Assembly: GCA_016839765.1 (NCBI GenBank)
Contig: JAEOTP010000014.1
Coordinates: forward strand, 1 to 46,435
Source of the DNA: Promethearchaeota archaeon
Lineage (GTDB): Archaea > Asgardarchaeota > Lokiarchaeia > Sigyniarchaeales > SOKP01
Length of the DNA: 46,435 nt
Reading direction: 5' to 3'
Shown here: positions 31,211-38,922 of the stretch, one piece after another
How the letters are laid out: every line of letters begins with the position of its first letter
Numbering within the stretch: the first letter of the stretch is position 1
Program-made: the position numbers and the translations under genes
Notes under the pieces: model-generated
Database searches by the model: none
Seen by the model: only the letters and a program-made list of their open reading frames with translations
Told to the model about the DNA's origin: nothing

Positions 31211-32383
31211 TTAATCTTTCCTCTTATAACTGTTATTGATTAGGTTATTTACTTCTTCTAAACTGGGAACTTTAGGATGAAGTGAATAATTCCGGAGTTT
31301 AAGTGAGTCATCTGCAATAGCTTTAAGTTCGCTTTTTGGAACATTTTTATCTTCCAAACTTAACCACAGACCAATTTTTTTCAAAAACAAATCAATCTCA
31401 TCGCAAGCTTTCTCAGCAGCCGCCTCATCAGATTCCTTTTTTAAGTTAGGATTAAAGAGACGGGCAATGATAGCGTATTTCGAAACCGCATATTTCCATG
31501 TCCAACGGTTTATTTCAGGGTACATGATTGCAAGGCTCTCTCCGTGCATTATATTTGGAACATGCCCTCCAATAGCCATACTTATTCCATGAGGAAGAAT
31601 GGTGCCTATATTGGTAATTGAAAGTCCACCAAGGGTCGCAGCAAATGAAAGTGCCTCTCGCGCCTCTCTATTTGATCCCTCTTTTATAGCTATCGGAAGA
31701 TACTTAATAACTTTTTTTATTGAGTCCAATGCATAAAGATCGATAAAATCTGATGCGTTTTTATTTATTAAAGTTTCAAAGGAATGGCAAAAAGCATCAA
31801 AGCCTGTTGAAGCTGTAATATAGGGTGGAACCGTTAACGTGAGTTCAGGATCAATTATACTGACAGTTGGATTAAGAGTCCTATCAGCAAGCGCAGATTT
31901 AAATTTTTCGTCGGGATTTTTTATAACTGCCATATTAGTAACTTCGGATCCTGTACCCGCTGTAGTTGGAACAGCTATGATAGGGAGAACTCTATTACTT
32001 TCAATTCTTTTTTGCTCTAGACGGTAATCCCACACATCGCCTTTATGTGTAGCACCAACAGCAATAGCCTTTGCGGTATCAATACTAGATCCCCCCCCAA
32101 CTCCCAAGATAACATCAACTTCCTTATTAGCGGCTATTTCGGAGCCTATATTTACACACGTGGTTGTGGGATTAGGAATAACTTCATCATAATGAATTAT
32201 CTCAATTCCCGCATCGGTACATAAGTTTTTTACTTTCTCAAATAAGCTTTCCATAGCAGGAAAAGGTTTAACGGAAACCATTAGACATCTTTTTCCAATT
32301 CTTGCCACAACTTTCCCTATTTCATTTACACGGCTCCATCCAAATCTAATGCGAGTTGGTTGATAATAATTGAAATTTCTCAA
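31211..32383 (-). CDS. Iron-containing alcohol dehydrogenase
   Basis: 390 aa, family III ADH. GVGGGSSIDTAKAIA binds the NAD(P) pyrophosphate, PTTAGTGSEVTNMAVI is the family stretch, and metal ligands lie in GFDAFCHSFE (D and H), LPHGISMAIGG and MHGESLAIMYP. Length and motif order are complete. It interconverts an aldehyde/ketone and alcohol with NAD(P)H, consistent with fermentation or a hydroxyacid cycle beside the 2-hydroxyacyl-CoA dehydratase genes. The N-terminal FGWSR is typical of HOT/ADH4-like members. It is a single gene, divergent from the small barrel gene at 32650. Confidence 0.92.
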   Translation of the reverse strand: MRNFNYYQPTRIRFGWSRVNEIGKVVARIGKRCLMVSVKPFPAMESLFEKVKNLCTDAGIEIIHYDEVIPNPTTTCVNIGSEIAANKEVDVILGVGGGSSIDTAKAIAVGATHKGDVWDYRLEQKRIESNRVLPIIAVPTTAGTGSEVTNMAVIKNPDEKFKSALADRTLNPTVSIIDPELTLTVPPYITASTGFDAFCHSFETLINKNASDFIDLYALDSIKKVIKYLPIAIKEGSNREAREALSFAATLGGLSITNIGTILPHGISMAIGGHVPNIMHGESLAIMYPEINRWTWKYAVSKYAIIARLFNPNLKKESDEAAAEKACDEIDLFLKKIGLWLSLEDKNVPKSELKAIADDSLKLRNYSLHPKVPSLEEVNNLINNSYKRKD

Positions 32384-32468
32384 ATTATTTCCTCCAATAT
32401 TATATAAAATTAATAAAAGGTAAATTGTATAAATTAATCTTATTCTTTTTTTTAATTATAATTAGGTA

Positions 32469-32533
32469 TTAATTCTAAGTATAACAAAGAAAATGGTATC
32501 AGTATGACTCTTAATATTGATCCTATTGTCCCC
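32469..32533 (+). pseudogene. Fragment of the 3' end of the CBS-longin gene
   Basis: 65 bases match 34506-34570, inside the last codons of the CBS gene, at about 85 % identity (tctaag-ata-caaagaaaatgg, then cttaatattgatcctatt). It continues into unrelated sequence. No coding role; it marks a past duplication around 32-35 kb. Confidence 0.75.
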
Positions 32534-32649
32534 TCTATGGACTTATTGCTAGTAGACAGTGTGTATCATGAAATATACTGAAATGTAAAATTTTATATAA
32601 TTATTGATGATATTCTATCATACTATAAATTTTGAGAGGTGAAAACTAA

Positions 32650-32955
32650 ATGATTTTTATAGTTACTCAATGGATCCCATATCACAAAACAGATGAGTGG
32701 TTTGAGGCTTTTAAAAAAGTTGCAGGTAAGTTACCAAGCTTTATAAAAAAGTGGCAGACATTTGCGACGCCAGATGTAGCTCGCGGGATAAAGGGTTATA
32801 ATGTTATTATGGTAGAAAAAGGGAACGCAGATGAAGCACTCGTCGAAATTGCTAAATTATTTGCTCCATTCTGGAAAATAGAAGGCTTTGCAATGAAAAC
32901 TGAGACTGTTTTTACTATTAAAGATTCAGTTAAAATATTAGGAAAAAGTTTGTAA
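32650..32955 (+). CDS. Small barrel-like protein, paralogue 1
   Basis: 101 aa, ATG behind a clear gaggtgaa site. Starts MIFIVTQWIPYHKTDEWFEAF; the strand-helix pattern suggests a dimeric ferredoxin-like (ABM/Dabb-like) alpha-beta barrel. It shares the V-T-Q-x-x-P-x-x-x-S/T opening and overall length with the proteins at 33263 and 37333, but is the most diverged of the three. No catalytic residues are obvious. Location beside the alcohol dehydrogenase and acyl-CoA dehydrogenase genes suggests a small-molecule or coenzyme-binding role, unproven. Confidence 0.6.
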   Translation: MIFIVTQWIPYHKTDEWFEAFKKVAGKLPSFIKKWQTFATPDVARGIKGYNVIMVEKGNADEALVEIAKLFAPFWKIEGFAMKTETVFTIKDSVKILGKSL

Positions 32956-33115
32956 TCGTAAATCACAATGAATAGGAGAAGGAAGGAATATTTCGTTTAT
33001 TTAATTTTTAAAATTTTTTTTTTTCATAAATTTATTATGTTGGAATTAGGTACAGAATCGTTCAATAATATGTTTTAATGGAAAAAACTTTTCAAATTTA
33101 TATAATCAAAAAACA

Positions 33116-33240
33116 GCAACGTGGAGCATCTTTATATTAGGATGTTGATCCAGCCATGTATTAGCTTTGACTAAGCTTGGCAGAATCATCTAATATTTCA
33201 ATAAAAAAAAATAAAAAATAATTAATTTTATTATTTTATC
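33116..33240 (-). pseudogene. Decayed copy of the 47-aa gene and its flank
   Basis: 33116-33163 matches 30905-30953 (gatgttgatccagccatg region, codons for AWLDQHPN), and 33170-33240 matches 31081-31146. The gene's 5' half, about 128 bases, is missing between the blocks, so no protein can be made. It lies just downstream of the paralogue-2 gene on the same strand. Confidence 0.7.
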
Positions 33241-33262
33241 CGTAATTTTTGTTGCACGAGTA

Positions 33263-33598
33263 TTATTCTGGGGCAGCCAATCCTATTAGTGGCATACCTT
33301 CCACGAGGTCATAGGCAATATTAATCTCATATTTAAATCCATCGATGGATTCTGACATCATTAACAACCGTTTCATTGCGAGGTCCATAGATTCTTTCAC
33401 TTTTCCTGGTTGAATAGAGCTAATTGTAGTACTAAACATAGCATCTTTAACTGCCCATATTGCTGAGCGTAGAATGGGTTTAGAAATAGTTCTATCATCG
33501 GGAAATTTTTTCATTACGTCAAGATATACTTTTCCAACTTTTTCTGATTGCCCATGAGGCCACCAATGTTGGGTTACTATTAAAACCATCTTATTCAC
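33263..33598 (-). CDS. Small barrel-like protein, paralogue 2
   Basis: 111 aa. MVLIVTQHWWPHGQSEKVG, then KFPDDRTISKPI, and a C-terminal EGMPLIGLAAPE match the 37333-37656 protein closely (PHGKS, KFPPDRSISKQI, EAMGLLGLEPPE). The strand-helix-strand repeat suggests a dimeric alpha-beta barrel. Met4 (MVLIV) is the better aligned start. Function unknown. It is divergently arranged with the CBS-longin gene and flanked by duplication debris. Confidence 0.65.
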   Translation of the reverse strand: MNKMVLIVTQHWWPHGQSEKVGKVYLDVMKKFPDDRTISKPILRSAIWAVKDAMFSTTISSIQPGKVKESMDLAMKRLLMMSESIDGFKYEINIAYDLVEGMPLIGLAAPE

Positions 33599-33763
33599 TT
33601 ATTTTTAATCATTTAATTTTATTAGATTTCGAAGGTGATAAAAAGGATCATAATCTAATATTTATTTCTTATATTTTTATCCAAATTTAAAATAAGTATA
33701 TTGCTTTGATTAAAATTCCTTTAAGACGCTATGTTTAATAATTCAAAGTGATTATTTTTACTG

Positions 33764-34597
33764 ATGGAAGAGATTAATGAAAGTTCGGCTACTGTAGGGG
33801 AAATCATGACCGCTGATGTTATAATGCTAAAGAAAGATGCCCTGTTTAAAGAATTGGTTGAAAAATTACAAAAACACAACATTTCGGCAGTTTTTATTGA
33901 GGATACTACTAAAAATGAGTATTTCATCGTTACTAAAACTGATGTGATTAATTTTCTTAGTAGTGGTGGCATGTTTGAACAAAATCTCTCAGAAGTTTCG
34001 GTTGAAAAACTTATGCAAGGACCAACTGAATTGATAGATATTGACACACCAATAGACACTGTTATTCGGTTTATGATTGAGCATGGTTTTAAACGAGTTT
34101 TAATTGGGAAGGATGACAAGCCAGTGGGGGTTGTTTCAACTAAAGATATTATGCAGTGGAATAACACCTATTTTAAACCATCAAAACCTCAAATATTACT
34201 GATTATGGATAATTTAAACAGCATTTTTATAGCGAAGCATATTTATAAAGAAAATCTTGATGATGATGTGCATGATGGATTAATGGACGCTTATGGGGGT
34301 GCTTTAACTTCAATTTCAGCGATAACAGATGAAGTTATTAAACAATCTGGAACTATGCGCCAGTTACTAAAAGATAAGCGATCAATTCTTTTTGAACCTT
34401 ACAAGGGTATTACTGGAGTTTTGATTAGTGATTATAATTCGATTGAGTTACGGCGAAAGCTTAAAATTGCGACTAAAAAGTTCTATGAACTCCACTCTGA
34501 AATTATTAGTTCTAAGCATAGCAAAGAAAATGGTATCAGCAGGACCCTTAATATTGATCCTATTATCCCAATTTTTAAAGAAGGTGAGAAAGAATAA
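33764..34597 (+). CDS. CBS-pair protein with a longin/roadblock-like C-terminal domain
   Basis: 277 aa. CBS1 (about 8-68: VGEIMTADVIMLKKDA...FIVTKTDVINFL) and CBS2 (76-133: LIDIDTPIDTVIRFM...GVVSTKDIMQW) form a Bateman module that senses adenine nucleotides or SAM. Residues 141-250 (QILLIMDNLNSIFIAK, YGGALTSISAITDEV, GITGVLISDYNSIELRRKL) read like a longin/roadblock fold, as found in Asgard GTPase regulators. The fusion suggests an energy- or cofactor-sensing platform for small GTPases; the longin call rests on pattern and needs a profile search. The tail ISRTLNIDPIIPIF is repeated as a fragment at 32.5 kb. Confidence 0.7.
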   Translation: MEEINESSATVGEIMTADVIMLKKDALFKELVEKLQKHNISAVFIEDTTKNEYFIVTKTDVINFLSSGGMFEQNLSEVSVEKLMQGPTELIDIDTPIDTVIRFMIEHGFKRVLIGKDDKPVGVVSTKDIMQWNNTYFKPSKPQILLIMDNLNSIFIAKHIYKENLDDDVHDGLMDAYGGALTSISAITDEVIKQSGTMRQLLKDKRSILFEPYKGITGVLISDYNSIELRRKLKIATKKFYELHSEIISSKHSKENGISRTLNIDPIIPIFKEGEKE

Positions 34598-34701
34598 GCT
34601 TATCTTATGAATTTGGGGGTTCTAGTTTTTATAATCAAAAAGTTAAAAATCTGAAAAAAGTTATACTAATCATAAGATAATTTTATATAAGCGTCTGCCA
34701 A

Positions 34702-34983
34702 ATGAAAACAAAAACTAAAGTTGAAATTCTGATTATTGAAGAAGAGGATTTTTGCGCTAAATGCTGCAAAACGGTGAACGTGATTGATAAAATGATGGAA
34801 ACTATCCCGGAGCTTAAAGATAAAGTTGAGGTTTTCTATAGTGATTTAAACTCTCAAGAGAATTCACAAAAATACGGTGAATTAACCCCACCAGTAATTA
34901 TGATAAATGATGTTATCTTTTCTGAAGGTCATGTACCAATCATAAAAAAGTTAGCTAGGAGCTTATTAGAGAGTGCAGTATAG
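34702..34983 (+). CDS. Thioredoxin-like protein with CxxCC site
   Basis: 93 aa. VEILIIEEEDFCAKCCKTV places a C-x-x-C-C redox site after strand 1, and LTPPVIMINDVIFSEG supplies the cis-Pro loop of thioredoxin folds. Length and layout match the small thioredoxin-like/MtH895 group of anaerobic archaea. It is likely a disulphide reductant or metal/thiol carrier in the cytoplasm. It follows the CBS-longin gene after 104 bases with its own promoter-like tract (aattttatataa). Confidence 0.8.
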   Translation: MKTKTKVEILIIEEEDFCAKCCKTVNVIDKMMETIPELKDKVEVFYSDLNSQENSQKYGELTPPVIMINDVIFSEGHVPIIKKLARSLLESAV

Positions 34984-35051
34984 AAGTTCATTTGTATTGT
35001 CTTTTCTTTATTCATTTCTAAAAGAAAAATTTTAAAAATAAAATTATATAA

Positions 35052-36791
35052 TTAATCATTCATTTGGTAGGCATCTTTTAAGGAGTGTACTACTTTCCAG
35101 ACTCTGTTAAATCTTTCTCTATCTACATTAGGTCTTTTGATCATTTTTAAGCACCATTCCATCTGTTCAGGAGTAGTGCTAGGTTTATGATAAAGGCTTA
35201 ATGCATATTTGGAAAAATCTCTTACTAGAAAATCAAAAATTTGATCTAAAGTGTCCTCATCAATGTTGTAGATGGTCGCATTTTCAATAATAAGATGTGC
35301 ATAAACAATTAGGGCAAAGATTTCACCAATTCCAGAAAGCATAAAATCCAGATCTTTTTGTTGTTCGACATTAGGGGTTGCTTTTGTTCCAAGAAGGTGG
35401 AACATTTTAATTTGTTCCAAGAAAATCTTAATATTGGGCAAATTATATCCCTCAAATGCGGGTTTCCAATCATGAAGGCGAACGCTTCCTAATCCCCGAG
35501 TTGGACCTTGATTGAAAAGAAAATCATCATTTTTAACGTGATCTTGCTTTGGAACCTCCTCATAATTCTTATGATTCATAAAGAAATTAAGCATAAATTT
35601 CAAAATTAAGGCGATATTAACATGGACGGTGCCCTCTAGTTTTGGTAAAGCACGAATATCTCTTGCAGCACTTTCAAAATACATATCTTTTTCAAAGCCT
35701 TTAGCTGCAATAACGTCCCATAAAAGATTGATCACTTCCTCACCTTGAGTTGTTGTTTTCATTTTCATGACGGGGGCATAGAGCAGGTAACGTCGATCTT
35801 TATTTGAAGCTATGCGCATGTAGTCAGCTGTTCTTAATCCAAATAATTTCATAGCGACTAAACGTGTATAAGCATCTACAAAATTCTGTTTAACGTGTTG
35901 AAAATCCGTAACATACATATTATACAGTCTGCGATGTGCCGCATGATGAATTGCTTCATAAAATGCATGTGTACAGATTCCAATTGAAGCCCATCCAAGA
36001 TTATATTTCCCCACATTAACAGTATTAAGCGCGGCATTCCACGCATCCTCTCCTTTAGAAAGAATATCCTCTTCAGTTATGGGATAATTATGGAGTGCAA
36101 AATTTGCGACATAATTTTGACTGTCACATACATTTTTTATCAATTCATAATTTTTATGTTTATAATTTGCTACGAAGAAGACGTATTGTTCCTTATTTTT
36201 CATATTATATGGAGGAATATTTCCATCTTTATCAGCAAATTTACCAAAATTTGAAACCATCTCTGCCTCGTTTCCATTTCCTATGTAGTATTTCTCTCCA
36301 TTAGCTCTATAAGTTCCATCTTCTTGTGGTGTAAGTGCCATCTCAGTACCATAGATATCAGCACCATGAGCTCGTTCTGAGAGTCCAAATGCAAAAATTG
36401 CCCCTTCCCTGAGTAACCGAGCAGCCTTCCTTTTAGCCGCTTCATTCTTGCTTAACCAAATAGGACCAAGTCCTAAAATGGTAACTTGCCATGTATACCA
36501 ATAAGAAAGTCCATAAAATGCGAGTATTTCGTTATATTCGCAAATTCGCCAAGTGTCCCAGCGATAATTTTCATCTTCACCAAATCGAGCTGGTGTTAGA
36601 AGCTGTGCGAAAATTTTGTTATTTTTCTGAAACTCGATAAAATCAGAATACCAAACCCTTTTATGATCATCTTCTTTAATTTTCGCTTTCCCCTTCTTTT
36701 CAAAAAATTCAATAGTTTTAAGCATAATATCTTTAGACATTTCATCAGGATAATAGCGGTCATGCTTTTTAGGATTTAATAAAATTGTCAT
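35052..36791 (-). CDS. Acyl-CoA dehydrogenase family protein
   Basis: 579 aa. FAFGLSERAHGADIYGTEM is the FAD/substrate loop, YIGNGNEAEMVSNFG the mid-domain strand, VGKYNLGWASIGICTHAF the start of the C-terminal helical domain, and FESAARDIRALPKLEGT the region that carries the catalytic-base area of ACADs. It is longer than classical ACADs (380-400), resembling larger archaeal or ACAD-like oxidoreductases with an extra C-terminal extension. It probably oxidises or reduces a CoA thioester in concert with the dehydratase at 37.8-40.1 kb (2-enoyl-CoA is the shared intermediate), which is inference. Confidence 0.85.
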   Translation of the reverse strand: MTILLNPKKHDRYYPDEMSKDIMLKTIEFFEKKGKAKIKEDDHKRVWYSDFIEFQKNNKIFAQLLTPARFGEDENYRWDTWRICEYNEILAFYGLSYWYTWQVTILGLGPIWLSKNEAAKRKAARLLREGAIFAFGLSERAHGADIYGTEMALTPQEDGTYRANGEKYYIGNGNEAEMVSNFGKFADKDGNIPPYNMKNKEQYVFFVANYKHKNYELIKNVCDSQNYVANFALHNYPITEEDILSKGEDAWNAALNTVNVGKYNLGWASIGICTHAFYEAIHHAAHRRLYNMYVTDFQHVKQNFVDAYTRLVAMKLFGLRTADYMRIASNKDRRYLLYAPVMKMKTTTQGEEVINLLWDVIAAKGFEKDMYFESAARDIRALPKLEGTVHVNIALILKFMLNFFMNHKNYEEVPKQDHVKNDDFLFNQGPTRGLGSVRLHDWKPAFEGYNLPNIKIFLEQIKMFHLLGTKATPNVEQQKDLDFMLSGIGEIFALIVYAHLIIENATIYNIDEDTLDQIFDFLVRDFSKYALSLYHKPSTTPEQMEWCLKMIKRPNVDRERFNRVWKVVHSLKDAYQMND

Positions 36792-36961
36792 AATTATCTC
36801 TTTAATTTATAATATTCAAGTAATTCTAGGAATCTTGAAAAAATAATAAAAATTATGTATAATCCCATTAAAAATTGGACTAAAAATCATTTTTAACTGT
36901 TATTTCTCTTCAATTATTATTGTATAGTTTAATTATGAATTATATTTAGCGTGAAAAAGTA

Positions 36962-37282
36962 GTGGCTGGAACCAGTCTTAATTATTGTCCCTATTGCGGT
37001 AAAAAAGTACTAAAATCTAATAAATATGAAACAAATTTCTGTCGTTATTGTGGGAAAGCACTAAAAAGGGAGCAGAGAAGTATACAAGATAAAGTACAAT
37101 GCACAGTTTGTCATGAATACATCTGGTATGGAAGAAGTTATACTATACAATGTTCTTTCTGTGGTAGTAACTTTCATTATTCGTGTGTAGTTTCTTGGTT
37201 AATGAAATATAATTCGTGTCCTATGTGCCAAAATGAATTCTTAAATCCATCTTTATCTCTTTCAGAAAAAGAGGTTAAATAA
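36962..37282 (+). CDS. Zinc-ribbon plus RING/PHD-like protein
   Basis: 106 aa, GTG start. An N-terminal zinc ribbon is C9-xx-C12...C27-xx-C30. A cross-brace-like finger follows: C47-xx-C50, C64-xx-C67, H72-xx-C75, C86-xx-C89, with the RING-H2-like run FHYSCVVSWL...CPMC. The C4HC3 ligand order is that of RINGv/PHD fingers. RING proteins in Asgard archaea can belong to ubiquitin-like pathways, but no E1, E2 or ubiquitin gene lies in this window. A role as E3-type adaptor is therefore only a possibility. All eight ligands are present. Confidence 0.7.
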   Translation: MAGTSLNYCPYCGKKVLKSNKYETNFCRYCGKALKREQRSIQDKVQCTVCHEYIWYGRSYTIQCSFCGSNFHYSCVVSWLMKYNSCPMCQNEFLNPSLSLSEKEVK

Positions 37283-37332
37283 ATACTTAACAAAAAAAAA
37301 AAAAGAATTAAAAATAATAGTTTTCTGAGCTG

Positions 37333-37656
37333 TTAAGCTTCAGGGGGTTCTAATCCTAATAGGCCCATGGCTTCCACTGCTGATAAGTAAGTCTTTATAC
37401 TATATTTATATCCCTCGACCTCAGTGAACATAAGCATTGACTCAGACATTCTAATAAGTGCCTCTTTTTCTTTTCCATCTTTTACTTCCCACACACCAAT
37501 TACTTCCATTCCTTTTAAAGTTGACCTCACACAAACCATTATCTGTTTACTTATGCTTCTATCTGGAGGAAATTTTTTTGAGACCTCAAGCCATTTTTTT
37601 CCCGCTTCTGAAGATTTTCCATGCGGAACTAATGATTCAACTATAATGACTACCAT
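37333..37656 (-). CDS. Small barrel-like protein, paralogue 3
   Basis: 107 aa; the sister of the 33263-33598 protein: MVVIIVESLVPHGKSSEAG, KFPPDRSISKQI, MSESMLMFTEVEGYKYSI, and the shared end EAMGLLGLEPPEA. The putative alpha-beta barrel has no clear catalytic site; the conserved PHG, D-R-S/T and EG+KY residues may line a pocket. It lies between the RING-like gene and the dehydratase genes, divergent from the latter. Confidence 0.65.
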   Translation of the reverse strand: MVVIIVESLVPHGKSSEAGKKWLEVSKKFPPDRSISKQIMVCVRSTLKGMEVIGVWEVKDGKEKEALIRMSESMLMFTEVEGYKYSIKTYLSAVEAMGLLGLEPPEA

Positions 37657-37832
37657 ATTTTTTACCTCTTGATTTTAGTTTTAGTAATAAAAATTGGATT
37701 CTAATGGTGAGTAAAAAAAAGTATAATTGATTATTAATAGTTTACATTTTTGTTTAAAATTGAAGAGTATTAAGTATATTCTTATTGTTACAATTATTTA
37801 GGAAAATATTGATACAGAAATCATTTAATTGA

Positions 37833-38915
37833 ATGGTGGTTAAGGGAATTAAATCTTCTAAAAAGCCAATGATGGGATGGGTATGTACCTACACCCCATT
37901 AGAATTAATCTATGCAGCGGGATTCCAACCATATCGTATATTTGGTCATTCAAATCCAGTAAAAAACGCAGATTCATATATACACCCTAATTATTGTCAA
38001 TTTGTGAAATCGACTATCGATGTTGCTGTAGAAGATGGGTATAACTTTCTTGAAGGAGTCACATTTGTGAATTCTTGTGATGCTATGAGACGACTGCATG
38101 ATGTTTGGAAGGAGTATGTTCCTACAAAATTTATTTACATTTTAGATATACCGATGGGCTATTCATCATTGGGATTGAAATATATTAGGACGGAATTTGA
38201 AAAATTTAAAATTGCGTTAGAAAATTACACTTCAAATGTTATTCAGGAAGAGGTACTTGAGGACGCAATCGATGTATTCATAGAATCTCGTTCGCTATTC
38301 CATAGTGTGAATACCTTAAGGTTTAAGAATCCTCCCCTAATAATTGGAAGCGAGATCATGGAAATTACATCAGAGTTTTTTAAATCTGACCCAAAAATCT
38401 GGAATGAGCAAATAAAAGAGAAATTAACCATTTCAGGGAGAAATACGACTAGATCTGATATAATTAATAAACCAAGATTAATATTATCGGGAAGTCCAAT
38501 CCATGATGTTAACTTTATTTCATTTATCGAAGATTGTGGATTTAATGTTGTTTATGAGGATTTATGTACAGGAAGCAAGTTTTTTGATATAAAAATAAAT
38601 AAATCGAATGATTTATTAAGTGTTTTGGGAGAAGCATATCTGAATAGAGTCCCATGCGCCCGTATGATGAAAATTAAGGACCGGGCAAAAAATATTTTAA
38701 ATATATCCAAAAAGTATGACGCTAATGGAATAATCCATCATTCCTTGAAATTTTGTGATACATACCTGTATGATGTGCCGAGATTGAAAGAACTCTTAAT
38801 TGAAAAGGATTTAAATGTCTTATTTTTAGAGAGTGATGGATCTTTAGGAAGTCTAAATCAGTTAAAGACTCGAATTGAAGCTTTTTTAGAAATTATAAAA
38901 AGTCAAATGAGATGA
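37833..38915 (+). CDS. 2-hydroxyacyl-CoA dehydratase subunit (HgdB/BcrC-type)
   Basis: 360 aa. GWVCTYTPLELIYAAGFQPYRIFG is the family opening (the first cluster-ligand Cys lies in WVCTY), followed by VNSCDAMRRLHDVW with the second Cys, LILSGSPIHD and a C-terminal HHSLKFCDTYLYDVPRLK with the third Cys. These bind a 4Fe-4S cluster of the dehydratase D-component, which removes water from a 2-hydroxyacyl-CoA or reduces benzoyl-CoA. It is encoded 7 bases before the second subunit. No ATPase activator (HgdC/BadF type) is in the window, so it must be elsewhere. Confidence 0.88.
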   Translation: MVVKGIKSSKKPMMGWVCTYTPLELIYAAGFQPYRIFGHSNPVKNADSYIHPNYCQFVKSTIDVAVEDGYNFLEGVTFVNSCDAMRRLHDVWKEYVPTKFIYILDIPMGYSSLGLKYIRTEFEKFKIALENYTSNVIQEEVLEDAIDVFIESRSLFHSVNTLRFKNPPLIIGSEIMEITSEFFKSDPKIWNEQIKEKLTISGRNTTRSDIINKPRLILSGSPIHDVNFISFIEDCGFNVVYEDLCTGSKFFDIKINKSNDLLSVLGEAYLNRVPCARMMKIKDRAKNILNISKKYDANGIIHHSLKFCDTYLYDVPRLKELLIEKDLNVLFLESDGSLGSLNQLKTRIEAFLEIIKSQMR

Positions 38916-38922
38916 TTAAAAA

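Noticed and set aside
33721-34167. Minus-strand 148-codon frame opposite the CBS gene
   Set aside because: Serine-rich antisense frame; the plus strand encodes an unmistakable CBS pair.
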